In this document: positions 19,880-30,269 of the stretch, one piece after another
How the letters are laid out: every line of letters starts with the position of its first letter
Numbering within the stretch: the stretch's first letter is position 1
Source of the DNA: Arenibacter sp. P308M17
Lineage (GTDB): Bacteria; Bacteroidota; Bacteroidia; Flavobacteriales; Flavobacteriaceae
Direction of reading: 5' to 3'
Length of the DNA: 64,000 nucleotides
Assembly (NCBI RefSeq): GCF_003426735.1
Contig: NZ_QVON01000003.1
Span: 558,001-622,000 of the forward strand
Notes under the pieces: generated by a model
Databases searched by the model: none
Told to the model about the DNA's origin: nothing
The model's input: the letters and a program-made list of their open reading frames with translations, nothing else
Program-made: the position numbers and the translations under genes

Positions 19880-22591
19880 ATGAAAAGGATGAACAATAGA
19901 ACAGGGAAAATTGCCATGTTCTTATATTTTATTTTCGCCAGTATTACTTATACAAATGCACAGACTGTAAAACCGTTGTCACTTCCTGAAATTGGACAAA
20001 AAACAACGCTTCATAGCAATTGGTGGGCCAAGCGGGCAAGTGAGATAAATATGGATGGAAATACACTGACCTCAGCTCCAATAGTTGTTGATTCCGGATG
20101 GGTAGTGAAATCACCTCCAACCTGGGTAATCATACCTCCAACGGATCATAGTGTAGGATGGATGCCTGCCAAGGTTCCAGGTACGATTCTTACAACCATG
20201 TTAGAAAATGATATATTTCCTGACCCAGCAATTGGAATGAACAATGAACTGATCCCCGATGTATACCATGTAGGGGCAGATTTTTATACTTTCTATTTTC
20301 TAAACCAATTTACTGTAAATAAAATTCCGGTAGATGAAAAGGTGTGGCTTAATTTCCGGGGAATCAACTATAAGGCTGAAATTTTTCTCAATGGTAAAAA
20401 GATCAATACTACCACCCATGAAGGCATGTTCCTGCGTAAGAGTTTTGAAATAACACCCTGGCTAAATTATGGCAAACCAAATGTATTGGCCGTAATCGTT
20501 TACCCACCAACCCATCCGGGCAATCCAAATGGTGGACAAAGTGGCGACGGTACAATTGGCCGCGATAACACGATGCAATACATGCCTGGGTACGACTGGA
20601 GCCGCCCTATTCGTGATAGGAATACCGGGATTTGGGATGAGGTGACTATAACAAAGACCAAATCGGTGAAAGTGGAAAATCCCTATGTGGTAACCAAAGT
20701 CCCGGGAATTCGGGAAGTGAAAGGACTGCAGGAAGAAGCGTACGTAAAAACAACTGTTGAATTAGTAAACACCGCTAATGAAATTCAAACAGGTTTATTG
20801 ATTTGCGAAACCAATGGACAAAATGTAACAAAAGAGGTTACCATACCTGCCAATGAAAGAATAGAGGTTGCGTTAGATGACCTCATATTCAAAAACCCGC
20901 AATTGTGGTGGCCAAATGGCATCGGAGAACAACACTTATATGACATGAAAATATCATTTAAGAGCAACGGAAACATAAGTGATAGTAAAGAGCTGCGGTA
21001 TGGCATCCGAGAAATAAGTTCAGAACCATCACCTAATAACAAAGGCCGGAAGTTTTATGTAAACGGACAAAAGATTTTCATTCCAGGAGGAAACTACATA
21101 TCATCGGATTGGCTCCTTAGGCTCTCTCCTGAGCGATACCGTACAGAGATACGGTTTCATGCAGAGATGAATCTTCGGATGATCCGTGTCTGGGGCGGTG
21201 CAATGATTGAACGTCCTGAATTTTATGATGCCTGTGATGAATTTGGTATCCTGGTTTTTCAGGACCTATGGGGTACGGCCGATGTTATCGGTGCATGGGA
21301 CGATCCTATGAAGTTGGACAGCAGACAACGTAGAAGAGAATATCCCGATAATCAAGACCTTTATATTGAATCCGCTGTTGATCAGATCAAAATGATTAGG
21401 AACCATCCATCCTTAAGTGTATGGTGTGGAGCCAATGAAGCACCATTATCCGACTACCTAAATAAAACCTTGACGAACCAAGTATTCCCAAAACTTGACC
21501 CCCATAGGTGGTTTGTAAGTCACTCAACTAATCCCCTGCTGGTTGGAGAGGGGTTTGATGGTCCGCATGATATACAAGAGCCGGAATGGTTTTTCACTAA
21601 ACACATTCCCTTTAACCCCGAATTGGGATCAGTTGGTTTACCTGAGATAGAAACACTTCGGGAAATTTTACCTAAAAAAGATTTGGATATGTTTCCTGTA
21701 GAAGGGTTATCCCGTAATTATGCATGGAGTTATCATTTAAATTTAGGTTATGGAAACCAACTTGAACGTTACGGTAAGATTCAGGATATAGAATCATATA
21801 CTAAAATAGCTCAAGTTGTGAATTATGACCAATATCGCTCATTAATGGAAGGGCGGTCCTCGAAAATGTGGGAATGGTACACAGGTTTTCTAATTTGGAA
21901 AACACAAAACCCTTGGACAGCCCTCCGTGGCCAGGCCTATGATTGGTATTTGGATGTAAATGCTATGTTCTACGGGGTGAAAAAAGGCTCGGAACCCCTT
22001 CATCCCATGTACAATTTGGAGAGCAAAAGAATTGAATTGGTAAATTCAACACTAAATGCGTACAATGGATTGATCGTTAAGGCTCAATTAATTGATCTAA
22101 ATGGAAAAACAGTATGGGAACGATCTCAAAAATCAGATGCCCTTGCGAATACTGTTAATACCCTGTACAAAATACCAAAACCAAAGGATTTGGACGGCGT
22201 CTACTTTTTGAAGTTGACATTGGTTGATAAAACTGTTCAAATTTCTGAAAACATTTACTGGCTGACAACAGAGAAAAAGGATTACTCTCAATTCGAGCAG
22301 TTACCTAAAACACGACCAGAATTCTCATTAGAGCTGAATAAGGAAGGAGATAATTATTCGTATACAATAAGTATGAAAGCTACCGATAATATCTCATTTT
22401 TTAATAGGATAAAAGTTTTTGATAGACAAAGTGGAAAAAGAATTTTGCCGGTGTATTATTCTGACAATTACATCACCCTTATGCCAGGGGACAAAAAAAT
22501 TATCAAGTGCGAGTTTTCATCATCTATAGGTAAGGAAAACATTGGCGTGGCAGTGGATAGCTGGACCTCAGATCGGATAGAATTGAATTAA
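19880..22591 (+). CDS. Secreted GH2 family glycosidase
   Basis: A 903-residue enzyme with a signal peptide ending near TNAQ. The order sugar-binding jelly roll, immunoglobulin-like domain, TIM barrel is that of GH2. Barrel landmarks are MIRVWGGAMIERPEFYDACD (about 435), the acid/base Glu of WCGANE (E520) and a candidate nucleophile region PELGSVGLPEIE. The pattern is closest to exo-beta-glucosaminidase or beta-mannosidase-like GH2 members. It acts outside the cytoplasm, probably trimming oligosaccharides for the SusCD importer. It lies 174 nt behind the LamG glycosidase gene and is probably co-transcribed. Confidence 0.85.
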   Translation: MKRMNNRTGKIAMFLYFIFASITYTNAQTVKPLSLPEIGQKTTLHSNWWAKRASEINMDGNTLTSAPIVVDSGWVVKSPPTWVIIPPTDHSVGWMPAKVPGTILTTMLENDIFPDPAIGMNNELIPDVYHVGADFYTFYFLNQFTVNKIPVDEKVWLNFRGINYKAEIFLNGKKINTTTHEGMFLRKSFEITPWLNYGKPNVLAVIVYPPTHPGNPNGGQSGDGTIGRDNTMQYMPGYDWSRPIRDRNTGIWDEVTITKTKSVKVENPYVVTKVPGIREVKGLQEEAYVKTTVELVNTANEIQTGLLICETNGQNVTKEVTIPANERIEVALDDLIFKNPQLWWPNGIGEQHLYDMKISFKSNGNISDSKELRYGIREISSEPSPNNKGRKFYVNGQKIFIPGGNYISSDWLLRLSPERYRTEIRFHAEMNLRMIRVWGGAMIERPEFYDACDEFGILVFQDLWGTADVIGAWDDPMKLDSRQRRREYPDNQDLYIESAVDQIKMIRNHPSLSVWCGANEAPLSDYLNKTLTNQVFPKLDPHRWFVSHSTNPLLVGEGFDGPHDIQEPEWFFTKHIPFNPELGSVGLPEIETLREILPKKDLDMFPVEGLSRNYAWSYHLNLGYGNQLERYGKIQDIESYTKIAQVVNYDQYRSLMEGRSSKMWEWYTGFLIWKTQNPWTALRGQAYDWYLDVNAMFYGVKKGSEPLHPMYNLESKRIELVNSTLNAYNGLIVKAQLIDLNGKTVWERSQKSDALANTVNTLYKIPKPKDLDGVYFLKLTLVDKTVQISENIYWLTTEKKDYSQFEQLPKTRPEFSLELNKEGDNYSYTISMKATDNISFFNRIKVFDRQSGKRILPVYYSDNYITLMPGDKKIIKCEFSSSIGKENIGVAVDSWTSDRIELN

Positions 22592-22794
22592 TATGGATGT
22601 ATACATTGCAACTGCAAATAGTTTATAGTTAGTACTTCCCTATATTAGACAGATACCCAGTATATATTTTCATGGATTAACAGGAGGTAGACCTTTGGTT
22701 CCTCATGATGTACTTATGGATTGGATCGATAATTTAGGCACATGTTTATAAAACGTTATAACCATTTTTTCACTAATAAGGAGGCTGAATAAAA
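22592..22794. other. Spacer after the first GH2 gene
   Basis: No gene or convincing terminator is seen here. The sequence leads into the ribosome-binding-like AGGAGG around 22780 that precedes the decayed GH2 start. Confidence 0.3.
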
Positions 22795-22942
22795 ATGGAA
22801 TATATGAGAGGATTACTTTATTGTTGTTTTCGTTTCTTAGTGTTTTTCTTTAAGTACGGTCCAAACGCTGTTATTAAGAGGTAATGACTGGGAATTAAAA
22901 GACATTCCAAACGAGACAACCGACGCGGTCTTGCCTGGATAA
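22795..22942 (+). pseudogene. Decayed N-terminal fragment of a GH2 gene
   Basis: An ATG at 22795, behind an AGGAGG at about 22780, opens a signal-peptide-like start (MEYMRGLLYCC). A different frame from 22868 encodes LLLRGNDWELKDIPNETTD, then AVLPG and a stop at 22940-22942. This matches the opening of GH2 enzymes and resembles LLLSGNDWHL of the GH2 protein at 26480. The rest of the gene is missing. It is best read as the remnant of a third GH2 gene. Confidence 0.6.
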
Positions 22943-23020
22943 GTGTGAAGTATGCTGGTTGGACACATACACTTCTTGTTTAGAATATACTACCATATCT
23001 ACCTTTTGAAAATATTCACA

Positions 23021-23056
23021 AAGTGTATACACTTAAATAAAAAAAGCGTATATTGC
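23021..23056 (+). promoter_or_regulatory. Operator and -7 box before the second glycosidase operon
   Basis: A perfect palindrome AAGTGTATACACTT at 23021-23034 is followed after 14 bp by TATATTGC (23049-23056), the same spacing as at 16237 and 30270. No clear second operator follows; a half-site ATACACTT is present upstream at 22967-22974. It probably drives the genes at 23434 and 26480 through a leader of about 370 nt. Confidence 0.57.
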
Positions 23057-23433
23057 CATAAATATTAAAGAGTATGTATTAACGAGGTTGTGAATTTCAA
23101 CTGAACCGCAAAACTGTTACATATAATAAAGCTTAATAAGCAAATATCTACTCAATAATTTTTTGGTTTTAGATTTACTCCAAACCAAAGTTCAATGTTA
23201 TTTGGATTTGATTCGCTAGATATTTATGTACTTGATTTAAAGTTGATTATGATGAAATACAATGAGGATACTCTTATGGTGTTACCCTAGAAGGCTACGT
23301 TTGAAGGTTAGCTGCTCATATAGCCCTAGGATATTTAATGGAGTGCCATCCTTGTTCGAAATAGATATGTGGACTTAATTAACAAATAAGCTTAAACAAC
23401 CAAAGTCTAAGATTTCTTTAATACGTTAAAAAT
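23057..23433. other. Leader without recognised gene
   Basis: Roughly 375 nt of AT-rich sequence lie between the operator-linked promoter and the next start codon. No open frame of interest and no clear hairpin were seen. Confidence 0.4.
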
Positions 23434-26400
23434 ATGAGATTATTTTTTCTAAAAGCCACGTCCTTCCTTTCGTTACTCTGTTTAATTTCTTTTGATCTAT
23501 GTAATGCACAGGAAGGAAAACTTGATTTTTCCGAAGTAAAATACAGTATCGGTAGCTGGCCTGTAGAATCCTATGGTAATTACCGTGCGGTGGTAGAGGT
23601 ACAAAATAAAACAAATGCCTGCTTTGTGCGCCTACCATGGAGAAGACGGGACGTCGACCCACATAAAAAACAGATCATAGTGGTAGATGCGAGAACGAAT
23701 CAAGTCGTTAAAAATGTTTTTTGCCCGGAGATCAATAGGGAGTACGGAGATGTAATTTTTCAGCCTGGGACCGTTCCGGGCAGGTACTATATTTATTATA
23801 TGTCTTATTCGATCGGCCATAGCTATTTTCCCAATACTACGTACCTGACAACGGAAGACTTGGCAGACCCTGCTTGGAAAGCTTCTCTTCAAGATGATTA
23901 TATGAATGGCTTGGACAAGGGGCAACTGATCGAATTTCAGTCGGCCGACTCTTTTTACCGGGTCGATCCCATGGAGGTCATTGCCACAGCCGGGGAAACT
24001 GCTAGATTGCTTGCGCGTTATAAAGAGGCAGACTACCTTCTATTTCCGGAAAAAAGGGAGTTCCCCATTGCAATGAAATATGATCTTCCCCTAAGATGGG
24101 TAAAGAAAGGCCCTTCAGATATTATTACGGGGGAAGCACAACCCGGAGAATATTTCACTTTTCAAATCGGGATGTACGCCTTGAAAGATGTGGAAAACAT
24201 AAAGCTCGAATTTGCAAGCGCACAACTATCCAAAGACGCCTTCACCTGTTTTAATAAGGGGGGGGGCGACTGGATGGGCAAGGTATTTGAAAAAAAGTTA
24301 TCGGTGAATACCGGTGAGGTACAACCTTTATGGTGCGGGGTTCAAATTCCGGATAATTTCAACGGTCCACTGGTGGCTACTTTGGTGCTAAAACCATCAG
24401 GGATGAAGAAAAGAAAGATCAAAATCAATATACTGGTTGCGGGAGACCGGCTGACGGATGGCGGGAGCAGTGATATTCACAAAATGGCAAGACTGAATTG
24501 GTTAAATTCGACCATAGGATTGGACGATGAAACTTTCGGCATATATCCACCGATAGTCATAAAAGATAATCAGGTGCAGACTCTTGGCCATAAGGTCGTT
24601 TTTGATGCAAGCGGACTTCCCGGACAGATTACCAGCTCATATGATGACATGTCGACCCTTACTGATGGGCCGGAACGCAAACTACTTTCGGCACCGGTCA
24701 AATTTGTGGCGGTAAAGGAGAACAAGGAGGTGGCTTTTACATATGGTCCAAATAAAGTAATGGATAGGGCAACAGGTGCCGTTACCCAAGCAACACAGGG
24801 AACCAGTGAGTCGTTGGACCTGGAATGTCGTTCCAAAAGCGAAGTTGACGGGTATATGAACTACACCATAACGGTCACTGCAAAGGAGGATGGTAATTTT
24901 GACGACATGAGATTGGAAATCCCCTATCGGAAGGAAATCGCAGAATATATGATCGGGATGGGACGAAAGGGAGGGACCCGGCCTAAAAATTGGAGTTGGA
25001 AATGGGATGTAGAAAGAAGCAATAGTGTTTTCTGGCTTGGAACCGTGGGGGCCGGCCTTCAGTGCAGATTAAAAGGGCAGACCGACACGTGGGAAATATT
25101 TAATTTTAAAGATACGGGCATTCCTGAAGATTGGTATAATCAAGGAAAGGGAGGATGTAACATGCAGGAAAAGGACGATTCCTTTTATGTACAAATCTTT
25201 AGTGGCAGTAGGAAGATGAAAAAAAGGGATCAGCTTACGTTTCGATTCGGCCTATCGATGACCCCGGTTCGACCACTGGATAACGACCACTGGCAATGGC
25301 GCTATTGGCATTCGGATAAAAATCTGGATCAAATGGACAGTATCAATGCGTCGGGTGCCAATATCATTAATATTCATCATGCCAATGGACTAAATCCTTA
25401 TATCAACTATCCCTTTGTAGCTACTGACACCCTAACACCGTATGTTGCAAAGGCGCATCAAAACGAAAAAAGGGTGAAACTATATTATACCGTTCGTGAA
25501 CTGAGCGTGAGGGCGCCCGAAACATTTGCTTTGCGAAGCCTTGGGGATGAGATTTATCGGACTGGTGAAGGTTTCAGATTGGCAGATCGATTCACCCTTC
25601 CCACAGAAACAGGAGGGGTTACCGGAGAATCATGGCTTTGCGAACACCTGATCAACGATTATCTACCGGCATGGCATCATTATTTTAGTGAGGGACATTG
25701 GGATGCATCCATTGCACAATCGGGTCTCTCGCGCTGGCATAATTATTACCTGGAAGGGTTGGACTGGTTGGTCAGGGAGGTAGGTATTGATGGCATTTAC
25801 CTCGATGGACTGGGGTATGATCGGGAGATTATGAAACGTGTACGGAAGGTCATGGACAGAGCACGCCCAGGGTGCTTGATCGATTTTCACTGCGGAAACC
25901 ATTTTCATCCTCAATATGGGATGAACAATATCTCAAATTTCTTTATGGAGCATTTCCCATTTATTAACAGCCTCTGGTTGGGGGAGGGCTTCGATTACAA
26001 CGAACCCCCGGATTATTGGTTGATTGAGTTAGCGGGTATTCCTTACGGATTATTTAGTGAAACGCTTGGAAACCACAATCCTTTCCGGGCAATGGTCTAT
26101 GGAATGTCAGAACGTATTTATGGCAATTCCAATCCGTCGGAGATATGGAAATTATGGGATGATTTTGGTATTCAGGAGGCAAAGATGCTGGGTTATTGGT
26201 CACAACGTTGCCCTGTAAAAACCGGAGAAACAGATGTAAAAGCGACGGCTTACGTGAAAGATGATAAAACGTTGATTGCAATCGGAAATTGGGGAGGGGA
26301 TAAACTCATCACATTGGACATTGACTGGGACGCTATTGGATTGGATAAAAATAAAGCAATACTAAAAGCTCCTGACATTAAAGGAATCCAGATTGAACAA

Positions 26401-26469
26401 ATATATAATCTGGACAAACCTATTCCGATAGAGTCTGGAAAAGGGTGTCTTTTAGTTATAAATGAATAA
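23434..26469 (+). CDS. Secreted TIM-barrel glycosidase-like protein of unassigned family
   Basis: A 1,011-residue protein with a signal peptide ending near CNAQ. The first 600 residues look like beta-rich domains (PVESYGNYRAVVEVQNK at the start). The C-terminal 350 look like a TIM barrel with INIHHANGLNPYINYP, VREVGIDGIYLDGLGYDREI, CLIDFHCGNHF and ERIYGNSNPSEIWKLWDDFG. Asp in YLDG and the Asp/His in IDFHCGN are candidate active-site residues. The style recalls DUF6067-type predicted glycoside hydrolases, but I cannot assign a CAZy family. Its 3' end overlaps the next GH2 frame, so the two are in one operon behind the operator at 23021. Confidence 0.55.
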   Translation: MRLFFLKATSFLSLLCLISFDLCNAQEGKLDFSEVKYSIGSWPVESYGNYRAVVEVQNKTNACFVRLPWRRRDVDPHKKQIIVVDARTNQVVKNVFCPEINREYGDVIFQPGTVPGRYYIYYMSYSIGHSYFPNTTYLTTEDLADPAWKASLQDDYMNGLDKGQLIEFQSADSFYRVDPMEVIATAGETARLLARYKEADYLLFPEKREFPIAMKYDLPLRWVKKGPSDIITGEAQPGEYFTFQIGMYALKDVENIKLEFASAQLSKDAFTCFNKGGGDWMGKVFEKKLSVNTGEVQPLWCGVQIPDNFNGPLVATLVLKPSGMKKRKIKINILVAGDRLTDGGSSDIHKMARLNWLNSTIGLDDETFGIYPPIVIKDNQVQTLGHKVVFDASGLPGQITSSYDDMSTLTDGPERKLLSAPVKFVAVKENKEVAFTYGPNKVMDRATGAVTQATQGTSESLDLECRSKSEVDGYMNYTITVTAKEDGNFDDMRLEIPYRKEIAEYMIGMGRKGGTRPKNWSWKWDVERSNSVFWLGTVGAGLQCRLKGQTDTWEIFNFKDTGIPEDWYNQGKGGCNMQEKDDSFYVQIFSGSRKMKKRDQLTFRFGLSMTPVRPLDNDHWQWRYWHSDKNLDQMDSINASGANIINIHHANGLNPYINYPFVATDTLTPYVAKAHQNEKRVKLYYTVRELSVRAPETFALRSLGDEIYRTGEGFRLADRFTLPTETGGVTGESWLCEHLINDYLPAWHHYFSEGHWDASIAQSGLSRWHNYYLEGLDWLVREVGIDGIYLDGLGYDREIMKRVRKVMDRARPGCLIDFHCGNHFHPQYGMNNISNFFMEHFPFINSLWLGEGFDYNEPPDYWLIELAGIPYGLFSETLGNHNPFRAMVYGMSERIYGNSNPSEIWKLWDDFGIQEAKMLGYWSQRCPVKTGETDVKATAYVKDDKTLIAIGNWGGDKLITLDIDWDAIGLDKNKAILKAPDIKGIQIEQIYNLDKPIPIESGKGCLLVINE

Positions 26470-26479
26470 AATAGAAACA

Positions 26480-29257
26480 ATGGGAATAAAATATATTGTC
26501 AACGCATTACTACTTGTCCTGATGATTTCATGCATTGAGGAAGATATTGAGAATTTTCAAAAAAATGAATTGCTGTTATCTGGTAATGATTGGCACTTAG
26601 TATCATTTGAGCCTAATGAGGGAGTGCCCAATTATGCTATGGATGCTGATTTTCCATTAGATAGGGCCATTGCGGCTACAGTTCCCGGTGACATACACTG
26701 GGACTTGATGCGGGCTGGTGAATTACCTGATATTTATATTGGTTCAAATGCGCAAAAAACCTACGATTTACCACTAAAGGAATGGTGGTACCGTAAGTCG
26801 TTCACCGTGGGGAAGGAATGGTCGGAAAAACACGTAAGGATCCAATTTGAAGGTGTTGATTATGCCACTAAAGTATGGTTTAATGGAGAGTATTTAGGGT
26901 CGCACAAAGGGCAGTTTACACCTTTTGAGTTCAATGTTACGGATAAGGTGAAAATCGACCAGGAGAACACCCTTACCTTATTGATCGAATCAGCTCCTGA
27001 GAATATAGTGCATAAATTATTTGAACTTCCAAGGGGCCAATGGCAACGTCAATATGCACAGGACGAAGTAACCAACACTTTGGATTATTGGAAAAGCCGT
27101 ACCATGACCGGTTGGGATTGGGGGACCCCTTTATGGAGCATGGGCATTTGGAAAGATGTAAAACTTATAGGATCCACGGACCTTTTTCTTGATGATTTAC
27201 TCATATATCCTCAAATTGAGACTCCGTATGACACGGCGATTGTAAATACAACGATACATGTAAATTCTGAAATGTTCAATGGGGATGAAATCGTCTTGGA
27301 GTATAAGGCAGAGTGTATTACTGCAAATGCGCCGGGTTCCAGTGCAACCCATCTCTTAAAACCCACCAAAGAAAACAGTAAAGGTGTTGAATTTTCATTT
27401 CCCCTATCATCACCGGCCCTGTGGTGGCCCAATGGTTATGGCGAGCAAAATTTATATAGCTTAACGGTTACCGCAAAACACAAAGAAAACGGAGAAATAT
27501 TGGATCAGATTAAAAGAAACTTTGGAATCAGGGAAATACAATTATTGCAAAATCCAAAGGCCGATGATTATCAGAAAATGATGTGGTTTTCCCACAGGCC
27601 TACTGCTTCTGGCGTAAGGGAGATTCCAGAAGATTCGAAACCGGAATTTTTAGTGCAAATTAATGGGAGACCCATATTCTTGCATGGCGGCAATTGGCTT
27701 CCTTCCGACCTGTTATATGGCAGACCAGGAAAAGAGAAATATAAGCATTTGATACGGATGGCTACCCTGGCAAATTACAATGTATTTCGTGTTTGGGGCG
27801 GAGGGATAATTGAAAAACAGACATTCTATGATCTTTGTGACCAATATGGAATTCTTGTCTGGCAAGAAATTCCAAATGGGGGATCTATCCCTCTTGAAAC
27901 AGATAAAAGTCTGGCTACTACCAACGAACAACAGCGAAAAATTATGCCCCAGCTTATTAATCATCCCAGTATCTTTCGGTATGGCTTTGGCAATGAGCTT
28001 TATATGACAAGGGATAATAGTAAACAAGTGGCCCAATTCGAAGATATATGTAAGGAAATGGACCCAATGCGACAAGTCGTTGGTCCTAGCCCGATTGTAG
28101 AATACCAGAGGCATGGCCCACATTGGTTCAATATACCCAATGAATATGACCTGTATAATACGGGCTATCCATTGACTGCTGGCCCGGATAATCCAGTAGA
28201 ATGGACCGAATATGGGGCCTCGGGAGCATCCTCCCTGCAGACATTGAAACGTATATTGCCGGATACTGAACTCTGGCCATTACCATACAATGATTCGGTA
28301 ATGAAATGGCACAACAGTACCGGGGCCTACACTCAAACGGACTGGCTTAAACCTGAAATCTACAAATCATTATTTGGGGAATTGCCGAACCTTGAGACCG
28401 AGATCAAGGCCAGCCAATTTGTTCAGTCTGAAGGACTACGTTACGCAAACCAGTCTCATCGACGAAAAAAATGGCATCGAAGCGGATCCTATATGTGGAC
28501 CTTTAATGAACCATGGCCCAATGTTGCGCATGGCTCGATAGTTGAGTATTACGGACTTCCCAAAATGGCGTATTATTATGTAGGTAAATCCTATTCCCAA
28601 ATAGATGTAAGTGCAGAGTATAAGAACATTTCTCTTCATCCCAATGACACATTAAATTTGCCTGTTTTTGTCACCAATGCTAGGTCGGAGCAGATTGACA
28701 AGGTAGAGTTGGTAACAAAGATCATGGATTTGGAAGGGAACCTTTATTATGAAGAAAGCAAAATGGTATTAATAAATGCCAATTCAGCACATAGAATAGA
28801 TACTCTCAATTTTCATGTGCCAAAGAAGGCAAACAACAATGTACTGTTGGTTAGATTTGACCTTTTCGATGAACATAAAACGAATCTTTCATCGCAGACG
28901 TATACCTTTGGCATAAGTAGCGCTACAGTAAACAAGGTTCCCGATAAAGAGTATTTGCGCCCCATGCTTTATGCTCCCAAAACTGACATTCAGCTCTCGG
29001 TTAATTACCATCAAAATAAAAAAATGGGAAATGATGAGATGGCTTGTTATTACGCAAAAGTAAAAAACACATCAAATGTTCCTGCATTATTTGTGCAATT
29101 CATAAGTCCATACAAACCACAGGAAGTTTATTTTGGGGATAATTATTTTATTTTGTTGCCCGGAGAAGAGAAGATGATTGATATAATGGTCTCACAGGAT
29201 ATGAAGGGAAAATTTAGGACGACAGATATTTCTTTGGAAGCTTGGAACAGTAATTGA
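26480..29257 (+). CDS. GH2 beta-mannosidase-like lipoprotein
   Basis: The start at 26480 is preferred over 26462 because it gives a clean lipoprotein signal (ALLLVLMISC, Cys at residue 18). It also removes most of the overlap with the preceding gene. The 925-residue enzyme has the GH2 order of jelly roll, Ig-like domains and TIM barrel. Landmarks are NVFRVWGGGIIEKQTFYDLC, the acid/base Glu of GNELY (E506) and the nucleophile Glu of EYGASG (E577), a pattern of beta-mannosidase-type GH2 enzymes. It would be anchored to a membrane and remove terminal beta-linked sugars from imported or surface oligosaccharides. Confidence 0.85.
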   Translation: MGIKYIVNALLLVLMISCIEEDIENFQKNELLLSGNDWHLVSFEPNEGVPNYAMDADFPLDRAIAATVPGDIHWDLMRAGELPDIYIGSNAQKTYDLPLKEWWYRKSFTVGKEWSEKHVRIQFEGVDYATKVWFNGEYLGSHKGQFTPFEFNVTDKVKIDQENTLTLLIESAPENIVHKLFELPRGQWQRQYAQDEVTNTLDYWKSRTMTGWDWGTPLWSMGIWKDVKLIGSTDLFLDDLLIYPQIETPYDTAIVNTTIHVNSEMFNGDEIVLEYKAECITANAPGSSATHLLKPTKENSKGVEFSFPLSSPALWWPNGYGEQNLYSLTVTAKHKENGEILDQIKRNFGIREIQLLQNPKADDYQKMMWFSHRPTASGVREIPEDSKPEFLVQINGRPIFLHGGNWLPSDLLYGRPGKEKYKHLIRMATLANYNVFRVWGGGIIEKQTFYDLCDQYGILVWQEIPNGGSIPLETDKSLATTNEQQRKIMPQLINHPSIFRYGFGNELYMTRDNSKQVAQFEDICKEMDPMRQVVGPSPIVEYQRHGPHWFNIPNEYDLYNTGYPLTAGPDNPVEWTEYGASGASSLQTLKRILPDTELWPLPYNDSVMKWHNSTGAYTQTDWLKPEIYKSLFGELPNLETEIKASQFVQSEGLRYANQSHRRKKWHRSGSYMWTFNEPWPNVAHGSIVEYYGLPKMAYYYVGKSYSQIDVSAEYKNISLHPNDTLNLPVFVTNARSEQIDKVELVTKIMDLEGNLYYEESKMVLINANSAHRIDTLNFHVPKKANNNVLLVRFDLFDEHKTNLSSQTYTFGISSATVNKVPDKEYLRPMLYAPKTDIQLSVNYHQNKKMGNDEMACYYAKVKNTSNVPALFVQFISPYKPQEVYFGDNYFILLPGEEKMIDIMVSQDMKGKFRTTDISLEAWNSN

Positions 29258-29454
29258 TAACTATTGCAGACTGCACTGGAAGGAAGAATACTATAGACCT
29301 TTGTTTCATAAGTGAGAATTCCGTTGTTGTCCAACGCGGACTTAAAAAAAAGGGCCAGATTGACCGTAATGTAAATTGTTTCTTTCAGATGTGGTATCGA
29401 CATATGTAGGATAAGCAGTCTCTTGCCTACCTATAAAAAAAGGGCCAATAGAAA

Positions 29455-29483
29455 ATCAAGGAGGGCTTTATGCCTTCCTTGAT
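29455..29483 (-). terminator. Hairpin between the convergent GH2 and gntR genes
   Basis: Arms at 29455-29466 and 29472-29483 (ATCAAGGAGGGC against GCCTTCCTTGAT) pair with one mismatch around a 5-nt loop. On the - strand TTTTC follows, so it would end gntR transcripts; it may also act on the GH2 message. Confidence 0.55.
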
Positions 29484-29573
29484 ATGTTGGTATAAAATTT
29501 GGGTTGGAGTTCCTCCTTGTAATTTTATCCACAGACCATGAATTTGACAAGTAATTCTAGACCTTGGACGATG

Positions 29574-30257
29574 TTATTTAGGGGTTTCTTTTTTTTCTTT
29601 TAATAGTTCCTGAAGGATCGGGGTGGAGGACCTTAAATGTTCATCCAAGAGTTTACGTGCAGCATGTATATCTCCCTTATATATGGCTTGAAGGATGGCT
29701 ATATGTTCGGATAACGCTATTACGGCCCGGTTTAAATCATTGGCCGCGGCACGTTGTAGGATACGTATAAAGGTCCACAATGATTCGAAGGCCAATACTA
29801 TAAATTGGTTTTCGCAAGAATCCACCCATAATCTATGTAGGTTCGTATCAAGTTCGAGTGCCTTTTCGGTGAAAGGATCATCAGGCCCGAAATTTTGTAG
29901 CTTAATGGATATGTCCAACAATTTTTTTACTTTTTTAGACCCTATCAATACATCGATGGAAGAATCAAAGGCCAATAATTCTATTACTGCCCTAACATCG
30001 GTTAATTTAACGAGGTCTTTTTGACTAAAATCCTTTACCAAAGGGCGTTGGTTATGCCTAATTTCCATTAGCCCCATGGCAGCGGCACTTCTAACGGCCT
30101 CCCGAACCGGTGTGCGGCTTACTCCCCAATCTTTGGCGAGCTGTGTTTCACGAATAGGCTCTCCTGGAGCAAATGAGCGGTTAACGATAGCTTCCAGTAG
30201 CTTTTGCAATACGATGTCCGAGGTATCCCCAACCCGTTTTGTTTTTAATGAATCCAT
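29574..30257 (-). CDS. GntR/FadR-type transcriptional regulator with FCD domain
   Basis: The 227-residue protein has an N-terminal winged helix (IRETQLAKDWGVSRTPVREA) and a C-terminal FCD ligand domain. Candidate metal-binding residues of the FCD domain are the Asp/His pair in DTNLHRLW and the His in SEHIAIL and LDEHLRSS. FCD regulators commonly sense sugar acids or related metabolites. A start at 30257 is chosen because an earlier ATG (30281) would place coding sequence over the palindromic operator at 30270-30283. It is transcribed away from the catabolic genes, with two operator sites between them. It is the likely controller of all operator-linked promoters in this locus. Confidence 0.85.
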   Translation of the reverse strand: MDSLKTKRVGDTSDIVLQKLLEAIVNRSFAPGEPIRETQLAKDWGVSRTPVREAVRSAAAMGLMEIRHNQRPLVKDFSQKDLVKLTDVRAVIELLAFDSSIDVLIGSKKVKKLLDISIKLQNFGPDDPFTEKALELDTNLHRLWVDSCENQFIVLAFESLWTFIRILQRAAANDLNRAVIALSEHIAILQAIYKGDIHAARKLLDEHLRSSTPILQELLKEKKETPK

Positions 30258-30269
30258 ATTTTTATTTAA

